Shown here: piece by piece, positions 1-6,438 of the stretch
Position numbering within the stretch: the stretch's first letter is position 1
Layout: the number at the start of each line of letters is the position of its first letter
Assembly: GCA_910586405.1 (NCBI GenBank)
Contig: CAJUII010000134.1
Location: 1-7,266 of the forward strand
DNA: 7,266 nucleotides
Source of the DNA: an uncultured Lachnospiraceae bacterium
GTDB taxonomy: Bacteria > Bacillota > Clostridia > Lachnospirales > Lachnospiraceae
Direction of reading: 5' to 3'
Translations under genes and position numbers: made by a program
Notes under the pieces: model-generated
What the model saw: the letters and a program-made list of their open reading frames with translations, nothing else
What the model was told of the DNA's origin: nothing
The model's database searches: none

Positions 1-29
1 AAAAAAAGAAATTGTATAGACAATTTCTT
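1..29 (-). terminator. Intrinsic terminator of the leuS operon
   Basis: On the minus strand a 9-bp perfect stem (AAGAAATTG / CAATTTCTT, arms at 21-29 and 6-14) closes a 6-base loop and runs into seven T residues at 7-1. It lies about 20 bases after the stop of the LeuRS-like gene, so it most likely ends the leuS transcript. The stem is AT-rich, so efficiency may be moderate. Confidence 0.75.
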
Positions 30-49
30 AAATTTATTTTGCAAAATTA

Positions 50-898
50 TTATTTCAGCCTCACCCACAACAGCTTACACAAATCTGGTGCATACGGCGC
101 CAGCAGTATCACAAATTTGCGGCAGCATTCGGCAACATCAGGATGAAAATGCGCATCTGATTCCTCATGCATCTCATGCGCTGCTTCCGCTCTGCCATGC
201 GGCACAGCCGTCTCAACTGCATGGGAGCGGAGTTCACTAATAATATCACTTGTTTTTAATTCTTTCTGAAAAACTGTCAGAAGCGTCATCAGTGCCGCTA
301 CGATATGATGGCGGTTTGGCATGGTATTTCCGCGGCATATACAGCTTCTGATTTTGGCGTCGGTGGTCTCCAGCGCCTTTTCAAGCCGGCGCACACTTTC
401 AGCCGGAAATGTTTCTTCATTATAATGCCCCTTCCTGTTCCACAGATCGGCGGCAAGAAGCATTCTTCTGGTTCTGCCAAGAAATTTATAGATGCCCTCC
501 AATGCGCCCTCCTGCCAGCTCTCGTAATACGGCGCATCATTTTCTTTTGGTGTCTGTTCAAATAACAGATATAATCTTAAACAGTCTGTACCGTAATCCA
601 TCACCAAATCATCATCAAATACGCGTGCGCCTGTCTCCTCCAGCCAGTTGCGCAAAGCAGTCTTTTTTAACAACAACTGTTCTTCTTGCTGTACCGTTCC
701 TTTTGATGTCTGTGTATCGCCACACAGAGCACAGTTCTTCTCTCCTGTCTGCGCGCTGTCAATGCGGCACGCCAATGACAGCGTTTCCCTGCATCGGCGT
801 GCGCATGAAAAACTGTCGGGGATATCACACCCCGACAGTTTTTTGGCATTGTATTCAATCTCTCTGTGATTCATTGGCGTCAAAATATCATCGAACAT
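50..898 (-). CDS. LeuRS-like anticodon-binding-domain protein without catalytic domain
   Basis: This 282-aa protein matches the anticodon-binding region of class I synthetases, closest by eye to the adjacent leuS. Residues about 92-145 (LVMDYGTDCLRLYLLF, then KFLGRTRRML) parallel LeuRS VVDEFGADTLRTYEMF and RFLDRVWKL. Residues 262-278 (FVILLAPYAPDLCKLLW) parallel LILLLNPVAPHMTEELW. There is no HIGH motif, KMSKS, editing domain or zinc-knuckle domain, so it cannot charge tRNA by itself. Residues about 20-65 are Cys-rich (C24, C32, C36, C44, C56, C59), look unlike any synthetase and coincide with hairpin-rich DNA. I chose the ATG at 898 because GGAGG (908-904) sits 5 bases upstream; a GTG at 922 overlapping the leuS stop (TAGTG) would add 8 residues. 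It is almost certainly cotranscribed with leuS and translationally coupled. A tRNA-binding or LeuRS-partner role is inference; it may also be a decaying paralogue. Confidence 0.82.
   Translation of the reverse strand: MFDDILTPMNHREIEYNAKKLSGCDIPDSFSCARRCRETLSLACRIDSAQTGEKNCALCGDTQTSKGTVQQEEQLLLKKTALRNWLEETGARVFDDDLVMDYGTDCLRLYLLFEQTPKENDAPYYESWQEGALEGIYKFLGRTRRMLLAADLWNRKGHYNEETFPAESVRRLEKALETTDAKIRSCICRGNTMPNRHHIVAALMTLLTVFQKELKTSDIISELRSHAVETAVPHGRAEAAHEMHEESDAHFHPDVAECCRKFVILLAPYAPDLCKLLWVRLK
710..783. repeat. Inverted repeats inside the LeuRS-like gene
   Basis: Two further stems lie next to the terminator-like hairpin. CTGTGT (710-715) pairs with ACACAG (722-727) across a 6-base loop. 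CGCTGTCA (754-761) pairs with TGACAGCG (776-783) across 14 bases. They encode roughly residues 39-63 of the protein, the Cys-rich part. With the 808-843 stem they make about 135 bases of structured DNA, consistent with an inserted palindromic element. That interpretation is inference; the pairings are read directly. Confidence 0.5.
808..843. repeat. Terminator-like perfect hairpin within a reading frame
   Basis: AAAAACTGTCGGGG (808-821) and CCCCGACAGTTTTT (830-843) form a perfect 14-bp inverted repeat around an 8-base loop. Both strands end in a T run, so it has the form of a bidirectional intrinsic terminator. It lies 79-114 bases past the leuS stop, yet it is read through in frame as residues 19-31 of the LeuRS-like protein (KKLSGCDIPDSFS). 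It may be a leuS terminator that limits expression of the downstream gene, or a mobile palindrome captured in the coding frame. Confidence 0.75.
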
Positions 899-903
899 AT
901 TCG

Positions 904-908
904 CCTCC
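904..908 (-). promoter_or_regulatory. Ribosome binding site fixing the LeuRS-like start
   Basis: GGAGG on the minus strand stands 5 bases before the ATG at 898-896. No comparable site precedes the GTG at 922, which instead overlaps the leuS stop by one base. This favours the ATG start and suggests coupling to ribosomes finishing leuS. Confidence 0.65.
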
Positions 909-921
909 GTTGGGTGGCGCA

Positions 922-3339
922 CTAGTTTTTCGCCACAATGTTTAGGATTCTGCCCTTTACATAGATTTCCTTCACAATGTTCTTGCCTGCTGTAAGCTCT
1001 GCAATCACAGGAATAACATGTGCTTTTTCTTTGACAGAAGCCTCGTCCTCATCGAGTCCGACCATCAATGTCGCTTTCACTTTGCCGTTAATCTGCACGG
1101 CAATCTCCACTGTGGACTCCACCGTCTTTGCCTCATCATACTCCGGCCATTTCTGCTGGTAAGCTCTGCCATTGCCAAAGTACATCTCCCAGAGCTCCTC
1201 CGTCATGTGCGGCGCTACCGGATTCAACAGTAAAATCAACGTTGCATATTCATCCTTTGTGATGCTGTTTGCCTTGTAAAAGTCATTGACAAGCGCCATC
1301 ATTGCCGCAATCGCAGTGTTAAATTTCAGTCCCTCAAAATCATTGGAAACTTTCTTGATGGTCTGGTGAATCTTCGTCTCGATCTCAGAGCGGTATCCGT
1401 CTCCTTCAGTCATCATGTCCTGAAGTTTCCAGACACGGTCAAGAAAACGTCTGCATCCTTTCACGCCCTCCATGCTCCATGCAGCGCTCAGATCAAACGC
1501 GCCGATAAACATTTCATACGTTCTGAGTGTGTCCGCGCCAAATTCGTCCACCACGTCATCCGGGTTCACCACATTCCCTCTTGACTTGGACATCTTTTCT
1601 CCGTTTTCACCCAGAATCATGCCATGTGAGGTACGTTTCCGGTAAGGCTCGTCGCAGGGCACTAAGTTCTGGTCATAGAGGAACTTATGCCAGAATCTCG
1701 AATAGAGCAGATGAAGTGTAGTATGCTCCATACCGCCGTTGTACCAGTCTACAGGCATCCAGTATTCGAGCGCTTCCTTTGATGCAAACTCCTTGTCATT
1801 GTCAGGGTCAATATAGCGCAGGAAATACCATGAGGAACCCGCCCACTGCGGCATGGTATCTGTCTCGCGCTCAGCCTTGCCGCCGCACTTCGGACAGGTT
1901 GTCTCCACCCAGTCGCGCATTGCCGCAAGCGGTGACTCCCCTGTATCGGTAGGCATATAGCTCTCCACCTCCGGAAGCCGCAGCGGCAGCTCACGCTCGT
2001 CAAGCGGGACATATCCGCAGCAAGGACACTTCACAATCGGAATCGGCTCACCCCAGTAACGCTGGCGGGAAAATACCCAGTCACGCAGCTTGAAATTAAC
2101 CTTTCTATGCCCGATTCCTTTTTCCTCCAGCCACTTTGTGACTGCTTCCTTGGCGTCCTTTACCTCCATTCCATTCAAAAAATCAGAGTTGCAGAGTTTT
2201 CCTGTCGCAACATCTGTAAATGCCTCGTTCTGGACATCGCCGCCCGCAACGACCTCTATGATCGGAAGCCCAAATTTCTTTGCAAAATCCCAGTCCCTTG
2301 TATCGTGTGCCGGAACTGCCATGATTGCGCCTGTTCCGTACGACATCAGTACATAGTCTGAAACCCACACAGGAATTTCCTTGTTGTTGACAGGGTTGAT
2401 CGCTGAAATACCATTGATGCATACACCCGTCTTGTCCTTCGCAAGCTCTGTGCGCTCGAAGTCAGATTTCTTGGAAGCCTGCTCACGGTAAGCTGCGATC
2501 TCGTCATAATTTCCGATTTCCGCCTTATACTTCTCGATCAGAGGATGTTCCGGCGAGATGACCATGTACGTCGCGCCAAACAATGTATCTGGTCTTGTCG
2601 TATAGATTAACAGGGTCTCGTCCTTGTCCTTAATCCTGAACTCTACCTCCGCACCCTCGGAACGCCCAATCCAGTTTTTCTGGGAAACCTTGACCTTCTC
2701 AATATAATCCACATGGTCAAGCCCTTCAATTAACTTGTCGGCATAATCCGTAATTTTGAGCATCCACTGGGACTGCATCTTTCGGATGACCTCGGAACCA
2801 CAGCGCTCGCACACGCCGTTTACAACCTCCTCGTTGGCAAGACCAACCTTGCATGAGGTACAGAAGTTAATCGGCATCTCGCTCTTGTAGGCAAGCCCTT
2901 TCTTGAAAAGCTGTAAGAAAATCCACTGAGTCCACTTATAATAATTTTCATCGGTGGTATTCACTTCTTTTGTCCAGTCAAACGAATAGCCGAGCGCCTT
3001 TAACTGGTTCTTGAAATGTTCCACGTTATTCTTTGTCACAATCTTTGGATGAATCTTGTTCTTGATCGCATAGTTTTCAGTCGGGAGTCCAAACGCGTCC
3101 CACCCCATCGGAAACAGTACATTGTAGCCCTGCATTCTGCGCTTTCTTGACACGATATCCATCGCCGTGTATGGTCTGGGATGCCCTACGTGAAGCCCCT
3201 GCCCTGACGGATACGGAAACTCTACAAGCGCATAGTACTTTGGCTTTGTCTTATCCACGCCAACCTTGAAGGCTTCCTCCTTGTCCCATATATCCTGCCA
3301 TTTTTTCTCAATGTCCTTTGGAGAATACTCTTTGCTCAT
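922..3339 (-). CDS. leuS: Leucyl-tRNA synthetase
   Basis: Cytosolic class I synthetase that attaches leucine to tRNA-Leu with ATP and edits mischarged products. The 805-aa length is close to normal for bacterial LeuRS. The HIGH-type motif is HVGH (50-53) in FPYPSGQGLHVGHPRPY. A zinc knuckle uses C160/C163/C177/C180. The CP1 editing domain shows the Thr-rich TTRPDTLFG (247-255) and GAIMAVPAHDTRD, with the editing aspartates near 346-349. A second CxxC pair (C438/C441 and C482/C485) precedes the DWYNGGMEH catalytic segment (531-539). KMSKS is at 582-586. The anticodon-binding helical domain covers about 600-720 and the small C-terminal domain about 740-805 (VEIAVQINGKVKA). The ATG at 3339 has AAGGAG (3354-3349) 9 bases upstream. 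A clear promoter lies upstream, and the LeuRS-like gene follows without a gap. Nothing suggests damage. Confidence 0.98.
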   Translation of the reverse strand: MSKEYSPKDIEKKWQDIWDKEEAFKVGVDKTKPKYYALVEFPYPSGQGLHVGHPRPYTAMDIVSRKRRMQGYNVLFPMGWDAFGLPTENYAIKNKIHPKIVTKNNVEHFKNQLKALGYSFDWTKEVNTTDENYYKWTQWIFLQLFKKGLAYKSEMPINFCTSCKVGLANEEVVNGVCERCGSEVIRKMQSQWMLKITDYADKLIEGLDHVDYIEKVKVSQKNWIGRSEGAEVEFRIKDKDETLLIYTTRPDTLFGATYMVISPEHPLIEKYKAEIGNYDEIAAYREQASKKSDFERTELAKDKTGVCINGISAINPVNNKEIPVWVSDYVLMSYGTGAIMAVPAHDTRDWDFAKKFGLPIIEVVAGGDVQNEAFTDVATGKLCNSDFLNGMEVKDAKEAVTKWLEEKGIGHRKVNFKLRDWVFSRQRYWGEPIPIVKCPCCGYVPLDERELPLRLPEVESYMPTDTGESPLAAMRDWVETTCPKCGGKAERETDTMPQWAGSSWYFLRYIDPDNDKEFASKEALEYWMPVDWYNGGMEHTTLHLLYSRFWHKFLYDQNLVPCDEPYRKRTSHGMILGENGEKMSKSRGNVVNPDDVVDEFGADTLRTYEMFIGAFDLSAAWSMEGVKGCRRFLDRVWKLQDMMTEGDGYRSEIETKIHQTIKKVSNDFEGLKFNTAIAAMMALVNDFYKANSITKDEYATLILLLNPVAPHMTEELWEMYFGNGRAYQQKWPEYDEAKTVESTVEIAVQINGKVKATLMVGLDEDEASVKEKAHVIPVIAELTAGKNIVKEIYVKGRILNIVAKN

Positions 3340-3358
3340 CTCTCTTTACTCCTTCTTG

Positions 3359-3409
3359 ACACCCTTCCATCGCAAAGGGCGCTTATTTTTCTTATATTTT
3401 CGATGCGAT
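3359..3409 (-). promoter_or_regulatory. Structured leuS leader, possible pseudoknot
   Basis: In the leader RNA, GCGCCCTT (3382-3375) can pair with AAGGGUGU (3366-3359) with two G-U pairs, leaving the loop UGCGAUGG. The loop bases UGCGAU (3374-3369) are complementary to AUCGCA (3409-3404) further upstream, so a pseudoknot or an alternative fold is possible. The leader from the predicted start site is only about 75 bases, too short for a T-box. A regulatory role is inference. Confidence 0.3.
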
Positions 3410-3422
3410 ATACTCATGTGTT

Positions 3423-3451
3423 ATTGTATCGCAATTGTTTTTAGATTGCAA
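3423..3451 (-). promoter_or_regulatory. Sigma-A-type promoter of leuS
   Basis: On the minus strand TTGCAA (-35, 3451-3446) and TACAAT (-10, 3428-3423) are separated by exactly 17 bases. Transcription would start near 3416, giving a leader of about 75 bases before the leuS ATG. The miniature element upstream ends 38 bases before the -35 box. Confidence 0.7.
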
Positions 3452-3481
3452 GTTTTTATCTGATCCGTTTTTCATTTTGCC

Positions 3482-3489
3482 CTTATTAC
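3482..3489. repeat. Left target-site duplication of the miniature element
   Basis: CTTATTAC here is repeated exactly at 3635-3642, directly abutting both terminal inverted repeats of the element between them. The two flanking bases AT also match, so the visible direct repeat is 10 bases; 8 is the length that fits the inverted-repeat ends. Confidence 0.7.
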
Positions 3490-3634
3490 ATTACTATTCA
3501 CGGCCCAGAAGCTGCTCTTAGGAACTGTTCGGGGCGATATTCAGAATTTTGCTTCGCAAAAATCGCCCCTCACTCCTGAATCATGTTTTCACGGAATGCG
3601 CAGTTCAGCGCATTCCTGACCTGTGAATTGTAAT
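3490..3634. mobile_element. 145-bp MITE-like non-coding element
   Basis: The ends are ATTACTATTCACGG (3490-3503) and CTGTGAATTGTAAT (3621-3634), which are inverted repeats matching at 12 of 14 positions. An exact 8-bp direct repeat flanks them. Inside are two strong palindromes. In the first, GGGGCGAT (3531-3538) pairs with ATCGCCCC (3562-3569) and encloses TTTTGC-TTC-GCAAAA (3547-3561). In the second, GGAATGCGC (3593-3601) pairs with GCGCATTCC (3608-3616) around a 6-base loop. No reading frame of note is present, so movement would need a transposase supplied elsewhere. It fills most of the 350-bp gap between leuS and the kinase pseudogene. The parent insertion sequence family cannot be named from this window; 8-bp duplications occur in several. 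Confidence 0.72.
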
Positions 3635-3642
3635 CTTATTAC
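3635..3642. repeat. Right target-site duplication of the miniature element
   Basis: CTTATTAC, identical to 3482-3489, starts at the first base after the right terminal inverted repeat. Confidence 0.7.
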
Positions 3643-3691
3643 ATATCAATCCACAGCCGCATTCCTGTTGCGCCAACAGCTACGCTGTGAT

Positions 3692-4135
3692 CTAATTCAA
3701 ATTCTTTCTTTCCATAGTTGAAATATCGGTCAAAGCGCATACATCTTCATAGTGCCAATCATCACACTCATCAAAATATATCCGTTCTTTTCGTTTCTTA
3801 AAGATTCGGAAAGGTCTACTGGCAGAGTTGTCATATATATGGCAAATATCACAAACTTTGATTAGCTCCTTAACCAACGCTAAAGCCTTATCATATCTTG
3901 CAACTATTTTTTCTTCTGGTACATCATGCCCGCCTGATTCTACTCTCGCCTTTACACGCCATACATTAATCATGGAATCCACTGTCAAAATATAGTTTAA
4001 CAGCATCAGGTTTCGTTCTGTTGACAACACTGTTTCAAAACAAAATTCCTGCATTTGTTCCAAGTGTTCTTCTCATTGCTTTTCTGCTAATTGCGCCGCT
4101 TCTAAGTCCGTACATTGGCTTTCTTTGAAATTCGC
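3692..4135 (-). pseudogene. Remnant of a zeta-toxin-like P-loop kinase
   Basis: The open part reads from a TTG at 4063 for 123 codons and carries the C-terminal hallmarks of zeta-toxin-like predicted ATPases: FCFETVLSTERNL, then RVKARVESGGHDVPEEKI, KVCDICHIYDNS and RIFKKRK. Three lesions are visible. First, the same frame continues upstream to 4135 (TDLEAAQLAEKQ, family-like) but is cut by a TGA at 4075-4073, probably a former CGA arginine codon. Second, the N-terminal Walker A region is missing altogether. Third, ERNLMLLN joins YILTVDS directly where I expect about a dozen more residues, suggesting an in-frame deletion. The intact family is near 190 aa. It follows, and overlaps, the antitoxin-like gene, as expected for a toxin-antitoxin style pair. 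Without a P-loop it should have no kinase activity. Family assignment is from memory of motifs. Confidence 0.75.
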
Positions 4136-4335
4136 TCACTATAGCGCTCCTTCCTCATCCTTCTTCCTACTTCTTTCCGTGTTCCATCATCATTTTCCTG
4201 ATATATAATCTGACTTTGCCTGTCATATACAACAATCGGAACCCCTAACACTCTATTTTTCTCTAACTCAATTCTTACCGCTTCATTCGCACGCTTCATG
4301 ACTGCTTCATCTGAAATATAGTCTTCTCGTTTCAT
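4102..4335 (-). CDS. Small antitoxin-like partner of the zeta-type kinase
   Basis: This is a 77-aa charged protein. A predicted helical N-terminus (residues 1-30, MKREDYISDEAVMKRANEAV) is followed by GVPIVVYDRQSQIIYQENDDGTRKEV, a beta-hairpin-like segment. I recognise that shape from small proteins encoded just upstream of zeta-like ATPases, where they are presumed antitoxins. The start at 4335 is supported by AAAGGA 7 bases upstream; an in-frame ATG at 4377 lacks a good site. The tail after residue 56 (GRRMRKERYSERISKK) overlaps the kinase remnant and may be altered: MRKERY resembles a kinase N-terminus, so the original antitoxin stop and toxin start may have been fused by the deletion that removed the P-loop. 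The function is inference; with its partner broken, it may be a relic. Confidence 0.6.
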   Translation of the reverse strand: MKREDYISDEAVMKRANEAVRIELEKNRVLGVPIVVYDRQSQIIYQENDDGTRKEVGRRMRKERYSERISKKANVRT

Positions 4336-4444
4336 AGACTGTTCCTTTCTTCTCCACGCATTCGTTCTAATAAGCATCTTTTAATGCCAATGACCGCAAA
4401 TATTTCATTTCTTAGATTCTTTTTCATTCCAGCGCCCTGAACTG

Positions 4445-5050
4445 TTATTTTCCTGTTTTCATTTCCACAGCCTTGATAATCAGCTCCGCACACTGCGTCT
4501 TGGTAAAAGTGCCGGAATCAAGCGAGAGGGTATAGTTCTCGACTTTTCCCCACTCCTGCTGTGTAAAATACCGGTGGTATGTGGCTCTTGAGCGGTCTTT
4601 TTGCTCGAGTTCCTTTTGGATACGCTCTGCCTGGTCTGTCACGCCCTCATGGCGCTGCACCCGTTTCACACGATGTTCCATGCTCGCGTGGATAAAAACA
4701 TGAAAGGCATCATCTCGCTCCCTTAGGATATAGTCCGCACCGCGCCCGACAATCACGCAGTTTCCTTTCTCGGCAATGGAATTGATTACTTTTTCCTGTG
4801 CATCCCTGATTTCCTCATAGGGAACTTCCGCTTTCCTGTAATGTGGCACGAAACCGCTCTTCATGTCGATATAATCCTGATCGGACATGTTTTCACCATT
4901 TTCCAGAATAAGTTTTTCGTCTATCCCCATGCTGGCCGCCACAGACGCCACGATTTCCTTGTCGTAAAACTCATATCCCAATTTCTCTGCCAAAAGCCTG
5001 CCTACCGTGTGTCCGCCGCTTCCTGTCTGCCTGCTGATTGTGATGATCAT
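4445..5050 (-). CDS. Cytidylate-kinase-like family protein
   Basis: This 201-aa cytosolic P-loop protein is of the cytidylate-kinase-like type common in clostridia. The N-terminus MIITISRQTGSGGHTVGRLLAEKLGYEFYD is diagnostic, with the loop at 7-17 and the YDKEI segment at 29-33. CVIVGRGADYIL (98-109) forms the second core strand, and a charged lid-like stretch with RVKRVQR and KDRSRATYHRYF follows (127-162). The phosphate loop reads GSGGHT rather than GKS/T, which I believe is usual for this family and not a lesion. The natural substrate is generally unknown; a nucleoside monophosphate kinase role is family inference. The ATG at 5050 has AAGGAGG (5065-5059) 8 bases upstream, which decides against an in-frame start at 5071. 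It lies 101 bases behind rtcB with a likely promoter between, and so may be expressed alone or with rtcB. Confidence 0.88.
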   Translation of the reverse strand: MIITISRQTGSGGHTVGRLLAEKLGYEFYDKEIVASVAASMGIDEKLILENGENMSDQDYIDMKSGFVPHYRKAEVPYEEIRDAQEKVINSIAEKGNCVIVGRGADYILRERDDAFHVFIHASMEHRVKRVQRHEGVTDQAERIQKELEQKDRSRATYHRYFTQQEWGKVENYTLSLDSGTFTKTQCAELIIKAVEMKTGK

Positions 5051-5122
5051 ACTTTCCGCCTCCTTTTGCATTGTTCAAATATATCCTGTTATCACTACTC
5101 TTCCAAAAACTCCGTTGTAGTT

Positions 5123-5151
5123 ATTTTACTCCATATGAAAACGGTTGTCTA
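5123..5151 (-). promoter_or_regulatory. Probable promoter of the cytidylate-kinase-like gene
   Basis: TAGACA (5151-5146) and TAAAAT (5128-5123) are 17 bases apart on the minus strand and match 10 of 12 consensus positions. The -35 box begins right after the rtcB stop. A second, weaker pair (TTGGAA, 17 bases, TATATT) lies between it and the start codon. Confidence 0.5.
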
Positions 5152-6288
5152 TCACTTTGTCCCGCCAGCCTTAAAATTATAGACTGGTCTGATGACCTTT
5201 TCAATCGTCACGGTATCACTGATTACTCCCAGTATATCCTCAATCCTGCGATACGCAAACGGCGATTCATCCAAGGTGTCTTTGTTGATACAGATAGAAT
5301 AAATGCCTTCCATCGCCTTTTTAAATTCAGAGACAGTATGGTGTTCCTTTACCTCGGAGCGCCTGTATACCCGCCCAGAACCATGCGGCGCGGATTCGTT
5401 CCAGTCCGCATTGCCAAGCCCGGTTCCCAAGAGGATTCCGTCGCGCATATTCATTGGAATGATAACCTTCTCCCCCGCCCTTGCACTGATTGCGCCTTTT
5501 CGCAGAAGCGGTGTCTCACCTGAAAAATCAATGTAATTGTGAATGCAGGTATAGCTGTCAAGCACTTTCCATTTCATGCCGCGCACAATCTCGTCAACCA
5601 TCGCCTCCCTGTTGAGCCGCGCAAACTCCTGCACAATCTCCAAGTCATGCATGTAACACTCCAGCAATTCTCCCTCCAGACAAGTCAAATCATACGGCGC
5701 GTGTCCCTGCTTTTTCATCTGTGATGCCTTTTGTCCTTCTTTCAGATAATACTCTGTCACTTCCATTCCAAGATGGCGGCTGCCGGAATGAATCACGAGA
5801 TAGAGTGCCCCTTCTTCGTCCTTGTCTACTTCAATGAAATGATTGCCGCCGCCAAGTGTTCCGATGCTGCGCTCTGCCTTTGCCTCCTCGACTGCCTTGT
5901 AGCAGCGCAGCCTGTGAAGTGATGCCTTGTCACTCAACTTGTGGCATGTCTTTCTGACTGCGCCGCCGACGGGAACATTGTCGCGAATCACCGTGTCCAG
6001 CTTCTGACACTCGAGATGTTTTGCTTTCACTTTGGCGAGGGTCATACCGCAGCCGATATCCACGCCAACCAGATTTGGCATCAAAAAATCCCCTACTGTC
6101 ATGGTCAGCCCGATGGTCCCCACCTTGCCGGGATGGACATCCGGCATCACACGAATTTTGCTGCCTGCGGCGCTTGGGTGGTCACAAATCATTTGAAGCT
6201 GCCTGCGTGCATACTCATCCATTGCGTACTGCTCATTTTCTGTTGTGTAAACGACTGCATTTGTATATTTTCCATATATTGTAATCAT
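5152..6288 (-). CDS. rtcB: RNA ligase RtcB
   Basis: RtcB joins RNA 3'-phosphate or 2',3'-cyclic phosphate ends to 5'-OH ends using GTP and manganese, acting in RNA repair or tRNA healing in the cytosol. The 378-aa protein has the whole set of family motifs in order: PDVHPGK (D50), GVDIGCGM (metal ligands D77 and C80), LGGGNHFIEV (H150), IHSGSRHLG (H167), CIHNYID (H250), PMNMRDG, and SAPHGSGR with the guanylylated His at 302, then DESPFAYRRIEDILG near the end. It is slightly shorter than the E. coli enzyme (about 408 aa), as in many Firmicutes. I chose the ATG at 6288 because MITIYGKYTN fits the family N-terminus; an in-frame start at 6339 would add 17 atypical residues. The ribosome binding site is weak (GAAGGG 13 bases away). 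No archease, RtcA or tRNA gene is adjacent. I found no convincing promoter in the 85 bases upstream. Confidence 0.95.
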   Translation of the reverse strand: MITIYGKYTNAVVYTTENEQYAMDEYARRQLQMICDHPSAAGSKIRVMPDVHPGKVGTIGLTMTVGDFLMPNLVGVDIGCGMTLAKVKAKHLECQKLDTVIRDNVPVGGAVRKTCHKLSDKASLHRLRCYKAVEEAKAERSIGTLGGGNHFIEVDKDEEGALYLVIHSGSRHLGMEVTEYYLKEGQKASQMKKQGHAPYDLTCLEGELLECYMHDLEIVQEFARLNREAMVDEIVRGMKWKVLDSYTCIHNYIDFSGETPLLRKGAISARAGEKVIIPMNMRDGILLGTGLGNADWNESAPHGSGRVYRRSEVKEHHTVSEFKKAMEGIYSICINKDTLDESPFAYRRIEDILGVISDTVTIEKVIRPVYNFKAGGTK

Positions 6289-6376
6289 AAAATCTCTATT
6301 CCCTTCTATCTTGATTTCTATACTAAGGAACTGTATCACTTATTTTCCTATTGTTCCTAAATTGGGGCAGGCAGAA

Positions 6377-6405
6377 AAAAAACACCCTCAATCAAGGTGT
6401 TTTTT
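6377..6405. terminator. Bidirectional intrinsic terminator upstream of rtcB
   Basis: A 10-bp perfect stem (AAAAAACACC at 6377-6386 with GGTGTTTTTT at 6396-6405) closes a 9-base loop. On the minus strand the second arm runs into eight T residues. It lies 33 bases past the small ORF stop and 88 bases before the rtcB start, separating the two transcripts. Confidence 0.85.
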
Positions 6406-6438
6406 CCAAAAAAGCTCGAGATTTCGTACAAATACAAA

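Noticed and set aside
38..47. TTTTGCAAAA palindrome after the last gene
   Set aside because: A short AT-rich palindrome without a T tract of its own; the adjacent stem at 6-29 is the better terminator.
409..945. 178-codon plus-strand ORF opposite the LeuRS-like gene
   Set aside because: It lies wholly antisense to a gene with clear synthetase homology, has no good ribosome binding site and gives a low-complexity product resembling no family.
3340..3691. T-box riboswitch upstream of leuS
   Set aside because: No T-box core (AGGGTGGNACCGCG-like) is present on the minus strand, and the promoter leaves too short a leader.
4073..4075. TGA in the kinase remnant read as selenocysteine
   Set aside because: The flanking family motif does not suggest a redox site, no SECIS-like hairpin follows the codon, and the gene also lacks its P-loop and has a likely deletion. 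Nonsense decay explains it better.
5018..5032. Missing P-loop lysine in the cytidylate-kinase-like protein taken as a lesion
   Set aside because: From memory, the RQTGSGG-type loop without GKS/T is normal for this family, so it is not evidence of inactivation.
5941..6360. 139-codon plus-strand ORF opposite the rtcB 5' end
   Set aside because: It overlaps RtcB catalytic motifs on the other strand and has no ribosome binding site.
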